NCBI GenBank assembly: GCA_029255685.2
Contig: CM055312.2
Coordinates: 67,374,292-67,438,291, forward strand
Reading direction: 5' to 3'
Source of the DNA: Silene conica
Lineage: Eukaryota; Streptophyta; Magnoliopsida; Caryophyllales; Caryophyllaceae
Length of the DNA: 64,000 bases
The translations under genes were made by a program, and so were the position numbers. Of the stretch, positions 33,389-44,826 are shown one piece after another. Under the pieces are notes generated by a model. It worked only from the letters and a program-made list of their open reading frames with translations, did no database searches and was not told the DNA's origin. How positions within the stretch are numbered: the stretch's first letter is position 1; every line of letters begins with the position of its first letter.

Positions 33389-34503
33389 GGCCCTGTTCTT
33401 CCTGGCTTTTTAGAGCTGAACTGAACTGAGTTGAACTGAATGAGGCTGAGCTGAACTGAACTGAACTGAACTGAGCTGGGCTGAACTGAATCGAACTGAG
33501 CTGAACTGAACTGAACTGAATTTAATCGAGCTGAACTGAATTGAACTGAATTTAATCGAGCTGAACTGAACTGAGCCGAATGAAGCTGAAATTAATACAA
33601 ATAACTAACTTAAATTTAATTAAAGTATACTAACTAATAATAATAATATAAAAAAAATGTTTGATTAATACAAATTTGCGATTTTTTTAAAAAACAATTA
33701 TATTAAAAAAATATTAATTTTTAAGTATATTTTTTGTAGTAAACTGGACTAAACTCTAATGAACTTTGCTTTTTTCTTTCCTTGTGTTTTTAAAATTAAC
33801 AAAAGCAACATTTGAATATTTTACGTCTAATTTACATTAATTACTTTTTTTATTATCCAAACATTTTACGTCTAAATGTGGTAAATGTGGCATGTATTTC
33901 ATTTTTTTTATTGTCTAAACATTAATTATTTTTATATATAAACATTTATAGGCAAATATTATTTGGTGGATTCGGGATACCCGAATACACTTGGGTGTTT
34001 GTCTACTATTAGCCATCCAAACGTGAGAAACCATGTGCATGAATATAAGCATGCCTCCTAGCGGAATATTTGAACATTTTAATTATCGACATTCATCTTT
34101 GAGGATGACGGTTGAAATCACGTTTGGTCAGCTGAAGAGAAGGTGGGAGGTGTTAAAAAACATGCCACAAATGACAACGAAATATCAAATGTCAATTATC
34201 ATATCCGCTTTTACACTTCATAATTTCTTTCGGATGCATAAACCTGGTATTTCAGTTATACAACACCAAAGTATTCAAGGAAGAATAGATTCAAACATGG
34301 ATTAAAGAACGGAAGAAATTCATGGACAAAGTTCGAAAAAAATTGAAAAAAAAGGTGCGATATTGGTGTCCATGATGACCTCGAAGATGAAGCATATGAA
34401 GATGATAACAATAATAATCATAATAAGAATTATTAATTATTAATAATAAATAGTATAAAACAAATATAATAATAACAACAACAATAATAATAATAACAAA
34501 AAC

Positions 34504-34558
<55 letters not shown>

Positions 34559-34814
34559 TGGGATGCATGTACTTAATAAAGTCGAGCTGAGCTGAACTGA
34601 AATGAATTAAATGAAGCTGAGCTGAACTGAACTGAACTGAACTGAACTGAACTGAACTGAACTGAACTAAATGAAGCTGAGCTGAGTTGAGCTGAACTGA
34701 ACTGAATAGAGCTGAGGTGAACTGAACTGAGCTGAACTGAACTGAACTGAACTGAACTGAATAGAGCTAAGCTCAACTGAAACGAGCTGAAAATAAACCA
34801 GAAAGAACAGAGCC
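33389..34814 (+). mobile_element. PIF/Harbinger element with transposase remnant and CTGAA subterminal arrays
   Basis: Terminal inverted repeats GGCCCTGTTCTTCCTGGCTT (left) and GGCTCTGTTCTTTCTGGTTT (right, inward), flanked by TAA at 33386-33388 and 34815-34817, the TWA target site of this superfamily. Both subterminal regions (33415-33590, 34585-34790) consist of the pentamer CTGAA with GCTGA variants in dozens of copies. The interior has a truncated transposase and (AAT)n-type DNA (34435-34557). The minus-strand ORF at 34573-34989 with repeated SSVQF is the pentamer array read in reverse. Confidence 0.9.
33957..34305 (+). pseudogene. Harbinger transposase C-terminal fragment (DDE_Tnp_4)
   Basis: The frame from about 33957 reads YYLVDSGYPNTLG, holding the conserved Asp-Ser-Gly-Tyr-Pro motif of the RNase H-like domain. 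A frameshift near 34040 leads to FEHFNYRHSSLRMTVEITFG (34069-34130), including the F-N-x-R-H-S-S-L-R motif and the Glu of the catalytic triad, then LKRRWEVLKNMPQM and IIISAFTLHNFF. The N-terminal DNA-binding half and the first catalytic Asp are missing. It cannot be active. Confidence 0.82.
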
Positions 34815-37800
34815 TAAACAAGCCACCAAAATAAAGATTTGTCAAGTGGTTTATGCATATGAATAAGGTGGGTTTGTTTGGGCTCCTTGAGACAAAGATC
34901 AAATCTATGTCTCTAAATTGCTTGAGTAGTATATTAATGGATGGGTGGAGTTTATCCGCGAATAATAGGTGGCATAAAAAGGGTAGCATTTGGGTATTAT
35001 GGAATCCTGCAATCTTACATGTTGATTTTTTGAGTTACTCAGCTCAGTTAATCCATATGAAGATAATAGAATTGGCTACAAATAAAGAATTCTGGTTGAC
35101 TATGGTTTATGGGTTTAATGCTTGTGAGGCAAGGCATGACCTATGGAATCATCTAAGGCAGATAGCAGATTGTATGAATGGTCCCTGGATGGTGTGTGGT
35201 GACTTTAATGCAGTGATTGATCATTCTGAAAGGTTGGGAGGTAATTGTACAAATGTGGAGATTACTGAATTTAAGGATTGTTTAGCTTACTGTGAGTTGC
35301 TTGATAGCTCTGCAACTGGCTCTTTTTTTACATGGAATAACAAGCAAGATCCGAGTACAAGAACCTATAGCAGACTGGACAGAACACTTGTAAATGAATG
35401 TTGGAGTAGGTTGATGGAGGATATGTATGCACATTATCTACCTGAGGGTGATTTTGATCATAATCCTTGCATTATTAAGAGTAGGAATGAGTTGGACCAT
35501 CATAAGAAGCCTTCTAAGTACATGAATATGTGGGGCAAATCCAAGGACTATGGGGCTAACTTGAGCAATTGGTGGGTAATGACAGTACAACGAACTAAGA
35601 TGTACTGTTTATCTCAGAAGCTGAAGATGCTGAAGGGGAAGTTGAAAGAGTATAATAGGAAGTATTTTGGGGATATTGAGAATCAGGCTACCCAAGATCT
35701 AAATGAGGTGTATAAAATCCAGAAATCCATTGTTCAAAATCCAGGAGATGAAGAGTGGATCAGAAAGGAGCAAATGGCTTTGGCAAAGTATAAAGAAACT
35801 CAAGCTGCTTGTTACTAGTTTCTTAAACAGAAAGCAAATGTTACTTCGATTAAAGAAGGGGATAGCAATTCAAAAAAAATTCATGGAGTAATAAGGAAAC
35901 ATTTTGTCAGAAATCAGGTGTTAAATATCAAAGATAGTGCAGAAGTTGAATATGATGATCCAAAGGCAATTCAGGATGTTTTTTTGGAGTATTATCATAA
36001 GTTACTTGGAGAGGAGATTGAAACAACTAATGTGAATCTGAGCATTATAAGATATGGCCCTGTGTGTAGTCCAGTGCATGTAGAAATGCTGATGAAAGAG
36101 GTCACTGCTGAAGAGATTAAGGCAGTTATTTTTGTCATTCCTGAGCTTAAAGCCCCTGGTCCAGATGGATAATCTAGTGCGTTTTTTTAAATACTCTTGG
36201 AGTATAATAGGTGATGAGGTTTGTTGTGCAGTGAAAGATGGTTTTGCAACTGGTAAACTGCTCAAACACTTGAATTCCACAATTCTTACTCTTATACCAA
36301 AATGACAAATGCCAACTCTTGTGACCCAATTTAGGCCTATTGCATGTTGTAATGTATTGTACAAGTGCATTACTAAGCTCATATGTAATAGGCTTTCATT
36401 GGTGTTGCCTGATTTAATTAGCAAGAATCAAGGAGTTTTTTTTTTAAAGGGAGGAGTATTATTGAAAACATATTGATTTGCCAAGATTTGGTGAGACAAT
36501 ATAATAGACAACATGTCTCCCCTCGGTGTATGTTTAAAATGGATTTGATGAAGGCCTATGATTCGTGAGTTGGAAGTTTATGAATGATATGCTAGGGGCT
36601 CTGAAGTTTCCTGATAAATTTCAAAAGTTGATAATGGAGTGAGTAATGACTCCTTCTTATTCTTTAGCCCTGAATGGTGATGTGTTTGGTTTTTTCAAGG
36701 GTAAGAGAGGGTTGAGGCAGGGTGATCCCATTCACCTTTGTTATTTACAATAGCCATGGAATACCTGAGTAGAATTATGAAGTGTGCTACTGACATACAG
36801 GCTGTAATTTCAATATCATCCTATGTGCAAAGCTCTAAAGTTGACTCATCTCATGTTTGCGGATGATCTCATGTAGTTTTGTAAAGGGGAAGCTAAATCA
36901 ATTATGATCTTGTTAAGGTCTTTTGCTGCATTCTCAGAAGCTTCAGGGTTGAAAATGAATGCTATGAAATCTAATTGCTATTTTAATGGAGTTAAAAGGG
37001 AGTTAAGAAATCAAATTTTGAGTGTGTCTGGATTTGAAGAAGGGAACTTGCCTTTCAAGTATCTTGGAGTTCCTATTACTGCAGGGAGGTTGTAGAAAAA
37101 GGACTGTGATTGCCTTATTGCCAAAATTACTAAAAAAATTCATGGTTTTGGCACAAAGTATTTATCTTATGCAGGGAGAGTTAACATGGTTCAGTCTGTT
37201 TATCAATTATGCACAGTTATTGGGCTTCCATGTTCATCTTGCCTAAAGCTATGATAAAGAGAGTAGAGAGTTTGTGCATGAATTTCTTGTGGGAAGGCAG
37301 TTCTGAATATAGCAAAGTCCCTGCAATTGGGTGGCATAAGATTCGTGTTCCAAAAAAGGAAGGTGGTCTGAATTTGAAGCAAGGTTTAGCTTGGAATGTG
37401 GCTATGGTAGGGAAATTAGTATAGTGGATTGTGGAGCAACCAGATAGATTGTGGGTACAGTGGATTAACCATGTATATATGAAACATAAGCATTGGAGAG
37501 ATTATAAACCCTTACCTGAATCTAGTTGGTATTGGAGGAAAATTAGTGGTGTTAAGGAAGTTGTGAAGGATGGCTTTGTAGGGGACAAATGGAGTTTGAG
37601 CACAGGGGCATATACTGTTAAAAGTTGCTACGAATGGATCAGAGATAAGAGAGATGTGCTGGTGTGGCATAGAGCAATTTGGGACCCTATGGCAGTACCA
37701 AAGCATTGTTTTATTGCTTGGATGGTGATTTTGAATGCCTTGAAACTTAAAGACAAGTTGTTCCAGTTCCAGGTATGTCCAGATGACTGGTGTTGCATTT

Positions 37801-38411
37801 GTGGGAATCAAACAGAAACTCATCAGCATTTATTTGTGGAGTGTTGTTATAGTGCAACTGTGTTAAGGCTGATTGGAGTTTGGTTAAGAGCTGATATAGG
37901 CAAAACAGGAAGTCTGATGCAGATTGCCAGGAAACGATGGGGAAGGATAAGGAAGCATCTGACCAGTATCAGTATCATGGCTTGCTGGTATGATATTTGG
38001 TTGCAGAGGAATGATACAAGAGTTCAGATGTAGATTAGGAGGCCTGAAATGGTAGTGAAACAGATTCAAGAGACTATTAAGAGCAGATTTCTAGTGATCA
38101 AACCGAATAGAATATCTGCAACAGATATGGCATGGCTGAAACAGATACAGGTGTATTAGCTGTATCCGAATTGTATGTGATATAGACGAACAAGTGTTTG
38201 TAATAGTTCTCTATTTTGATCAATGAAAGCTTACCTTTTAACAAAAAAAAATAAGGATTCTTATTCTAACAATTAACATTAACCTAAACAACATATGGTA
38301 TAAAATACTTTAGTTATAGGGAAAATAATAATAACAATTTACGATTAATATTATTAGGATTTATGATAAAATGCCAAACAATTTATTAGGGTAGTAAATA
38401 AAAAAATGCTA

Positions 38412-38483
38412 TTTACGAGATTCGAACCCCTAGAATCAAGTAGAAACAAACCTTTTTAGGTCTACTCTTACCAACTAAACCCC
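38412..38483 (-). repeat. tRNA-like segment with Pol III A and B boxes (SINE head?)
   Basis: On the minus strand TAGTTGGTAAGA (38467-38478) resembles an A box, and GGTTCGAATCTC (38417-38428) is a near-perfect B box, spaced as in a tRNA. The acceptor stem does not close and I find no anticodon arm of normal geometry, so it is not a tRNA gene. It may be the head of a decayed SINE inside the hAT. Confidence 0.4.
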
Positions 38484-38587
38484 AATACAACACTGAATGT
38501 ATTTAGATGCATATTTATCTTATTCCAGAAAACAGGTTGGGTTGAATCTCACCCAGCCCTGTGGGTAGATCCGCCCCTAGGTGCAAG

Positions 38588-38991
38588 GAAAAAGCAACAT
38601 CGAAATAAAGCTAATAGGAAACGAAGGAAAAAAGCGGTTGCATGTGGACGCGATCGATCCTATTGCATGCGCATGTCCAGACCGACTGACCAAGAGTCGC
38701 GTGTGGCTCGACTAGGTGCATTTGTGTTGTAGTAGGTTTAGTGCCTGGTTTCTGTTTTGGTCTATGCCTTTGTCTAGAAATTGTTTAGTTTCCTAATAGT
38801 CGTGTTTTCTAATTAGTTTAGGTCTCTTATTTTATGATGAAATAAAATTAACATAAAAACCCTTTGTATATTAGTGCTACACTAGTATACTGCTATATTA
38901 ATCAAGGAAAGGAGATAGTTGGTAAAAAAAACCTATAAAGGTCGGTTTGTGCGGTCTGTTATGAGAGGAACCCTCAATTTGTTCCCGATTC
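38588..38991. other. Remnant resembling an LTR or leader, with palindromic motifs
   Basis: GACGCGATCGATCC, GCATGCGCATGTCC, GACCGACTGACCA and GAGTCGCGTGTGGC occur within 60 bp (38648-38710). They resemble the paired palindromes of the LTR elements elsewhere in the window. The sequence continues from 31420-31600 across the hAT insertion. No ORF of note. Confidence 0.35.
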
Positions 38992-38994
38992 TAA

Positions 38995-39309
38995 GGGGTT
39001 GTTTGGTTGACACCTTAAAAACATATGAATTGCAAAATCACATGATTTACAAAAATATGTCTTGTTTGGTTGACATATTTTTTGGAAAATGGAGGAATTA
39101 GAAGTTCCTGGGAACTTCCAATGCCTACATGATGTAGAAATTGGCTTACCTACCCCTCCCTTGGTCATTGGAAATTCCCATGGAATTTAATTCCTACCTG
39201 GGCAACCAAATACCTTTGTCAAATTTACCCGAATTCGATGCTGAAACTTAATTCCTATGAAATTGAAGTTCCTAGGCAAATTAAGTTCCTTGATCAACCA
39301 AACGACTCC
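38995..39309. mobile_element. Tourist-like MITE (PIF/Harbinger)
   Basis: Terminal repeats GGGGTTGTTTGGTTGA and GGAGTCGTTTGGTTGA (right, inward) with TAA at 38992-38994 and 39310-39312. 315 bp, non-coding. Internal copies of the phrase TTGTTTGGTTGACA (39062) suggest an internal duplication of the end. Confidence 0.8.
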
Positions 39310-39312
39310 TAA

Positions 39313-39802
39313 TTTGTTGGTCTTCTTCTGCCATTAAAACTCTAATTAAACAACAGTTATCATGTACGACGGTCTCAATCCATGTTGTTTATAACATGTG
39401 TTTATTTTTTGATAAAAAATAATCATTTTTTTAACCTAGAAAATATAGGTAATTTTTTAACCGAAAGTGATAAGTAATTATTAAAAAGCAGGGCCGTCTG
39501 GGAGATTTCGGTGGCGTCGTGGGAGATTTTATGAAAAACCTAAATTAGTATCGTTTAGATCTTTTTGACGCCATGTTCCATAATTTTTTTCTCTACATTT
39601 TTATCTTAAAGCAAATTAGCTATTTCATTTATTATTTTAATAAACAATAATAGAGAAAATTTCAACAAACATAAATAATATCAACCATCACAAGAATTGT
39701 AACAAGATTCGAGCTTGGGTTGCTTTCCTAAGAGCATTGACACTTATATATATAGACTCTGTTTATTTGTCTCAAAATATTATTTGTCTCAAAATATATA
39801 TA
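39313..39802. other. AT-rich spacer
   Basis: No gene seen. Contains a short direct repeat around TATAGACTCTGTTT (39751 and 39799), the second copy being the terminus of the next MITE. Confidence 0.4.
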
Positions 39803-40251
39803 GACTCTGTTTGGTAAACAACCTATTGGCCAAATTTCAGCATATTTGAGAGATTTAACATGTTTGACTTACCAATATGCTATTTAGAGTGTTTGGTTAA
39901 TGGCATATTAAAATAGTATATTGGGGTCAAATATGTTATTTTACAATATATGCTGCTCCTACCAGCATATTTGATTAATATATTATAAATAAAAAATTGT
40001 CTTATTTACCCGCTTAATAAAATGCTAACATTCCTTTTATATATTTAATAAATAATTTCTTCATGTCCTTATATGTCATTTTACAAAGATTCTAGACAAT
40101 CTGCTAATCTAAACTGTCAATTACCAAACACCTCTAAAATAATTCTGCTAAATAAATCTGCTAGTCAAATCCGCTAAATCATTATGCTAGTAAAATCTAC
40201 TTTTTAAATCTGCTTCTACCAATATTAATCCGCTATTTACCAAACATGGCC
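39803..40251. mobile_element. Tourist-like MITE with ATA flanks
   Basis: Left GACTCTGTTTGGTAAACA, right (inward) GGCCATGTTTGGTAAATA, with ATA at 39800-39802 and 40252-40254. 449 bp, non-coding. Ends resemble Harbinger termini, although the 3-bp site is ATA instead of TWA. Confidence 0.6.
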
Positions 40252-40845
40252 ATAAGCTTTCCTCCTTTTATAGAATTAGGCCCCAAATTTTGGGGGCCTA
40301 GTGCAACTGTACGGGTTGATCACCCATTCAGTCGGGCCTGATAAAAAGTAGTCACTTTTTAATTGGTTGATCGTACGACGGTTGTAGTATCTGTACTAAT
40401 TAAATGAGACCGGCAACTGCATTACATGTAACAAGTTTTGCATGGTTAATTTCCTAATTCATGCCAATTAACTTTTTATCCTTTTAATCCATTATTGTAA
40501 AGCGTTACATAATTTAAGATGGTTCCACACTTAATTAAAATATTCAAATTATTATTTAAAACTGCTATTATTTATTAAAATTACTTAATATAGGCAAAAT
40601 TTCTAAATATTATCCGTCTTAATTTTAAAACGAGTCAACTACAAACCAAATCACTTAGCAAGTTGCCATGAAAATATCTAAAGTTTTGTCTTCATTACCA
40701 GCATGAGATAGTATTTGACTCATTTAAAATTTAAGATAGAAAATAAAGGTACAAATCAATACTATATATATTAATTTTAAAGACGTATTGTTTCAACTTA
40801 AGCAAGACAACGGTAAGACAAACTGATAGTTATTGACTTTGCAGG
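40252..40845. other. AT-rich spacer with a strong palindrome
   Basis: TAGGCCCCAAATTTTGGGGGCC around 40278-40302 forms a hairpin of about 10 bp. The rest is AT-rich and lacks ORFs. Confidence 0.4.
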
Positions 40846-41976
40846 TGTTGTATGCAATAATTCAACTTCACAATATCGCAAACGATTACTTTGATAAGAA
40901 GAAACACGATTTGAGAAAAACAAGAATGATTGAGAAAATGAAATAAGAAAGCAACGGTTGTTCTGATAGTTACGATCGAGTTCGTCTAGCGAATGAAGTA
41001 AATACTATAATACGAGTGTAACTGTCACTGGAACCGTTGTTTTCAACAAAGTAAATAAATGAAGAACAGACTTAAAAATAAAACGATAAGAAGATCAACG
41101 CGGCAATTTTGAATTGGTTTGATCAGCACTCTAAGGGTCTACGTCCAATCTTCTTTTATTGACTAATGAAGTAGTCTACTCCGAAAACTTAAAACCCTTA
41201 CAATAAAACGTACCAACAACCTACTCCGGTTGCGACAAGAGTTCTAAGACCAAAATGTCTAAGAAACTCGACTTTCTAACTACAATGTTTACACAATCGA
41301 GTTCTTCTCGGACTGATTCAGAACAGAATTGAAGAGGAAAAACTTAGAGACCAACATAACTAGATAAGAAGTACTCATAAAAAGAAGAAAACAATAATGC
41401 AAACTGTTACATTTGAAAACTTAGAGTATTTTTTAAAGTGAAAATTTTGTTTTTTAAAATGATTTTTTTGCCAAAGCACTTAACATCTCAAAAAAGTATT
41501 GGCAATAAATGAAGGTGGAGTGCTCTTTTTATAGTGAAACATTAGGGTTTAAAGCACATGGTTTTATCACAAAACAAATATTTTTCAAGGTGACTATTTT
41601 TCAATGGTTAAAAACTTAAAATATAAATGAAAGTTTTTAGGATTGTCAAATCTACTTTTTCTAGAAATTAGGGAATTGTGTTTTTGTGAAATCGGAAAAG
41701 GAGTTTCTTTATTTTTAAAGGAAAAAGTTAAAGAATAAAAAGCTTCAAGTGTACGTTTTTTAATGTAACGGCGTATCTTACTGTTGCAAGTAAAACAGGG
41801 TGTTATATCAACTGTTGCTTAAGATTTATGACTAAGTATCTTGTTTTAATTCGTTAAGTCTGAAATAAGAACTTGAAAGAAATATTAAATTGGGCATATT
41901 ATCATCAATGAATTGCACTCTAACTAATTCCCCATTTGAGGTTGACAATCTCATTAAAATGAATGTTTACCCAACA
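40846..41976 (-). repeat. 3' LTR of Sirevirus-like element C
   Basis: TGTTG..CCAACA ends, 1131 bp. It shares with the LTRs of element A the layout of a long A-rich left half and a CACTCTAAGGGTCTACGTCCAA motif (compare CTACTCTCTAAAGGTCTACGTCCA in A), but diverges widely otherwise. On the minus strand GAGGGGGAACT (about 41977-41988) is its polypurine tract. No matching 5' LTR was found. Confidence 0.6.
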
Positions 41977-42448
41977 AGTTCCCCCTCAAATGGTCCGTGT
42001 AAATAGAAAACAAGAAAAGGGACATGTTAAGGCATATGAAGCAACTACTAAAAGAAAAACTACTAACATACTTAAAGAACCACAAACCTAAACTAATTAT
42101 AAAAACAAGTAAGAAACATGCATTTATCCTTTTCCCCTCTTGACATCATTAAATGGACTAAATTACCCTTATTCAAGGATTAAGTATGCATAAGATACTC
42201 AAAAAAGAAAGTAACATATGGGAAAAATGACAAGGTCCACGAAGCAACAAGTCAAACTATTAAAACAAACCGAAGTTTATCGAAACAGTAGCAACGAGTT
42301 CACCGCAACTAATTAAAAGTTTAATACACAAACCGGCCACCAAAACCGAAAATGAGAAAAAGTCTTCACCGATCCACATGGGCAAAACGGGTCAAAGACT
42401 AAAATAGAAACGTGTCAAGGCAATAGATAAACTAGTCAAGGTTAAATA
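41977..42448 (-). other. 3' internal region of element C
   Basis: Contains two purine tracts on the minus strand (about 41977-41990 and 42128-42137). The second is followed on the plus strand by CTTGACATCATTAAATGG, matching CTTGACATCATCAAAAGG at 7213-7231 in element A. Non-coding. Confidence 0.55.
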
Positions 42449-43036
42449 TCCTTTTTACTATAAAAGGAATAGAATTTTGTGGCTTCCTATTGATCGTTGA
42501 AGTTTAAGAGTGAAAATACATAAATTTATGTGGGGCCTCCACTTTCTTTATATATTTAATTATTTTCACTCCTTCTATTAATTAATCGATCTACTTTTCG
42601 ACACTTGAATTCAGGAAATTTTCTTATATTTCGTTCTCTAAAATTAATGTTTTACATAGCGTTGAAAAGATATGCATTGTTCACAATTCATAAAAATATA
42701 TTTATAAATTACATATTAATTTATGTCATATAAATTAATAATTTCCTTTTTACTTACATTACATGCGTTTGTTTAATCCTAATATATATGAGTGTATTTT
42801 AATAAAACATATGAAATCCAAATGAACGGACAAAACATTTATATTTTACTCTATATATTATAGTTGAAACGAGTAAATAAAAAAATAATTGTCATCAGTT
42901 TTGTATGTTCTTATTGCTAATATTCTTAATTAGTTTATTATGACATGCTACAACTCGCCTAATTTTCATCACTTCAGTGGCGTATCAATTAATATATCTC
43001 AACCCGTGTATATTTTTTGCACGGGCATACAACTAG
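42449..43036 (+). mobile_element. Non-autonomous Helitron-like element
   Basis: Starts TC after an A (42448) and ends CTAG before a T (43037). A hairpin, CCCGTG (43003-43008) with CACGGG (43020-43025), lies 7 bases before the CTAG end. 5' TC, 3' hairpin plus CTRR and insertion between A and T are Helitron hallmarks. No Rep/helicase; 588 bp. The short length of the diagnostic signals keeps this tentative. Confidence 0.55.
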
Positions 43037-43051
43037 TAAACTAGTAAAGGT

Positions 43052-43493
43052 CTAGAGGTTTGACTCTTGTGCACCATCCAGGTCATCGTCATCAAAGTCG
43101 ATTGTCACCTCATCGTTGTCGTCTTTAGCTTGAAGAAGCTGAGAAATAATATTGACCTCGCCCTTGATGAGGTCAAGGGTGTTCTTCACGGTGTCTAGAT
43201 CTGCCCGAATGTCCTTGAGGCATACGAGATCAATTTTGATGCCCCTCAAATCTGTTAAATCGTTCTTAATACCTGCATGGCCATTTAAATCCTCCTTGAT
43301 GGGGGCTAACCCAGACAACACTTCCTCAATATGGTTAGATTTTCAGGTAAATTGAACAATAACTTGGGTACATGAGGGAAGGAGTTTGGGTGAATTACAT
43401 GAGGGATTTTGGCCGAGGGATTGAGGGTTTGGGCAATGGTCATAGGGTGGCATAGACAAGGACATGCTCGGTATTTTTATCAGGAGTTAGATC
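43052..43493 (-). pseudogene. Element C extra 3' ORF, C-terminal part
   Basis: Minus-strand 43321-43052 encodes a heptad-like helix (IKNDLTDLRGIKIDLVCLKD, IRADLDTVKNTLDLI) ending in an acidic tail (DFDDDDLDGAQESNL) and stop. Upstream frames to 43493 are broken. It continues, across the inserted LTR element B, from 56357-57611. Probably a coiled-coil C-terminus of the additional Sirevirus ORF; function unknown. Confidence 0.5.
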
Positions 43494-43586
43494 TGTTATC
43501 ACGGTAGTAGGTATTAGCGTATAAACAATAAACAATAAAAAACAGTAAGATCTTATCTGATATGGAAGGTTGTGGCGTGACAAGCG

Positions 43587-44783
43587 TGTAACACCCCCAT
43601 TTATTCAAGACCCTTTAGCAAGACATTCTCAAATAAATAGAGTTGTTACCATCTCGTAATGACCGAGGTAGTGAATAACAAAGTAAACAAACCAAAGTAC
43701 TTAATATAAAAACCGATTAAATTTAAACTTTTAATATTACAACTACTACGCAAAGAATAAAAGTACAACTGATGACATCTAAGTATGTGATCTAATTCTA
43801 AGTAGGTCCAAGCTATGTCTCTCTCCATGCCCAAGCTCCTAATCCATCTGTCTCTGACCTGTAGAATCTACTCCCCATTCCGGATCATCGTAGGTGTACA
43901 CGAATACATTGTCAACCTCGCGGTTGACTAGGATAACACAATAATTATAATGCAACAGTTAAATGATATGCAAATGCCATGATATGCTCGAGCTCAATCT
44001 CAATCTCAATCTCATTCTCAAACTCATACCCTTGCACCAAGCCATACCGAACCTCCCGGCAGACTATAATCGGTCGTCACCGAACACCAGCTCAACAGCT
44101 GATAAGACACCAGGCCTGGTTTGCAGAACCACCCTGGGCTTTATATCAGATCAACATCTGATTCACATCTTTCTCAGTAACCAATGCATATGTTATGCTC
44201 ATGAATGCAACGATATAATTATTCAATCATGCTATCAAAAACTGAAATGCTCATGCCATTGCCAATAATCCACAATCAATCCAACCAATATCATTCTTAT
44301 ATAATTCATCCTTGCATCCATAACATACAAGGCAACATCCTTTCATAACACATCACAGAGTAAACATCCATTCATAACACTTCACAAAGTATAGTGTCAG
44401 TGTATCCTACCTGGATAGAAAAATCATCCAATAGCAAGCCAGCAGGTAAACCGAACTATGCCACCTCAAAATCGTCACCTAACAAATATAATATTCGTAA
44501 TCACTAACTAATACAATTCCGCAAATTAATGTAATATATCAATTATTCAAATATATTATCTAAATAATATATTACGCATAACGAGACCGTATTGAACATT
44601 ACTACTTCAATTAACTTAAACAACTAATTCTTATTACTTTCATAACCAATTCCATTTGAATAAACGAATATAGAAAATATAACTGAATAATTGATAACCG
44701 TCACATTCTTGCATAATAAAATTACTTACCAACTTAATAATGATAATCATACCAACAATAATATTAATAATAATAATATTAAC

Positions 44784-44826
<43 letters not shown>

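Larger units (their letters stand above)
33352..38160 (+). pseudogene. LINE ORF2 (endonuclease, RT, zf-RVT), interrupted by a Harbinger element
   Basis: Starts MYNLGFWNVRG at 33352, is cut after 12 codons by the Harbinger insertion, and resumes at 34815. Endonuclease: LLETKIKS (34880), CGDFNAVIDHSERLGG (35200), YSRLDRTLVNECW (35365) and GDFDHNPCI (35450). Reverse transcriptase: APGPDG followed by a stop (36170), [14 protein letters not shown] (36332), MDLMKAYDS then a stop (36540-36570), LRQGDP (36713), FADDLM then a stop (36855-36876), and FKYLGVPITAG (37055). zf-RVT: AVPKHCFIAWM (37690) and WCCICGNQTETHQHLF (37790). At least eight disruptions. Confidence 0.87.
32061..38251 (+). mobile_element. 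L1-type LINE, plus strand, carrying a Harbinger element
   Basis: Two ORFs in plant L1 order, an A tail at 38240-38251, and target duplications TAAGGATTCTTATT (14 bp perfect, extendable to 18 with one mismatch) at 32047-32060 and 38252-38265. Interrupted at 33389-34814 by a Harbinger element. The LINE proper is about 4.8 kb, the same size as the minus-strand LINE at 24483-29234. Confidence 0.87.
31601..38579. mobile_element. hAT element (Tip100-like ends) containing a LINE
   Basis: Ends CACGGACGGATCC (left) and TAGGGGCGGATC (right, inward) match the CAGGGGCGGATC-type ends of Tip100-like hAT elements. Flanks GGTGCAAG at 31593-31600 and 38580-38587 are a perfect 8-bp duplication. With the LINE removed only about 0.77 kb remains, so it was a short non-autonomous copy. 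The flanking sequence reads continuously across the insertion. Confidence 0.85.

Noticed and set aside
34573-34989. 138-codon ORF with repeated SSVQF
   Set aside because: Reverse reading of the CTGAA pentamer array.
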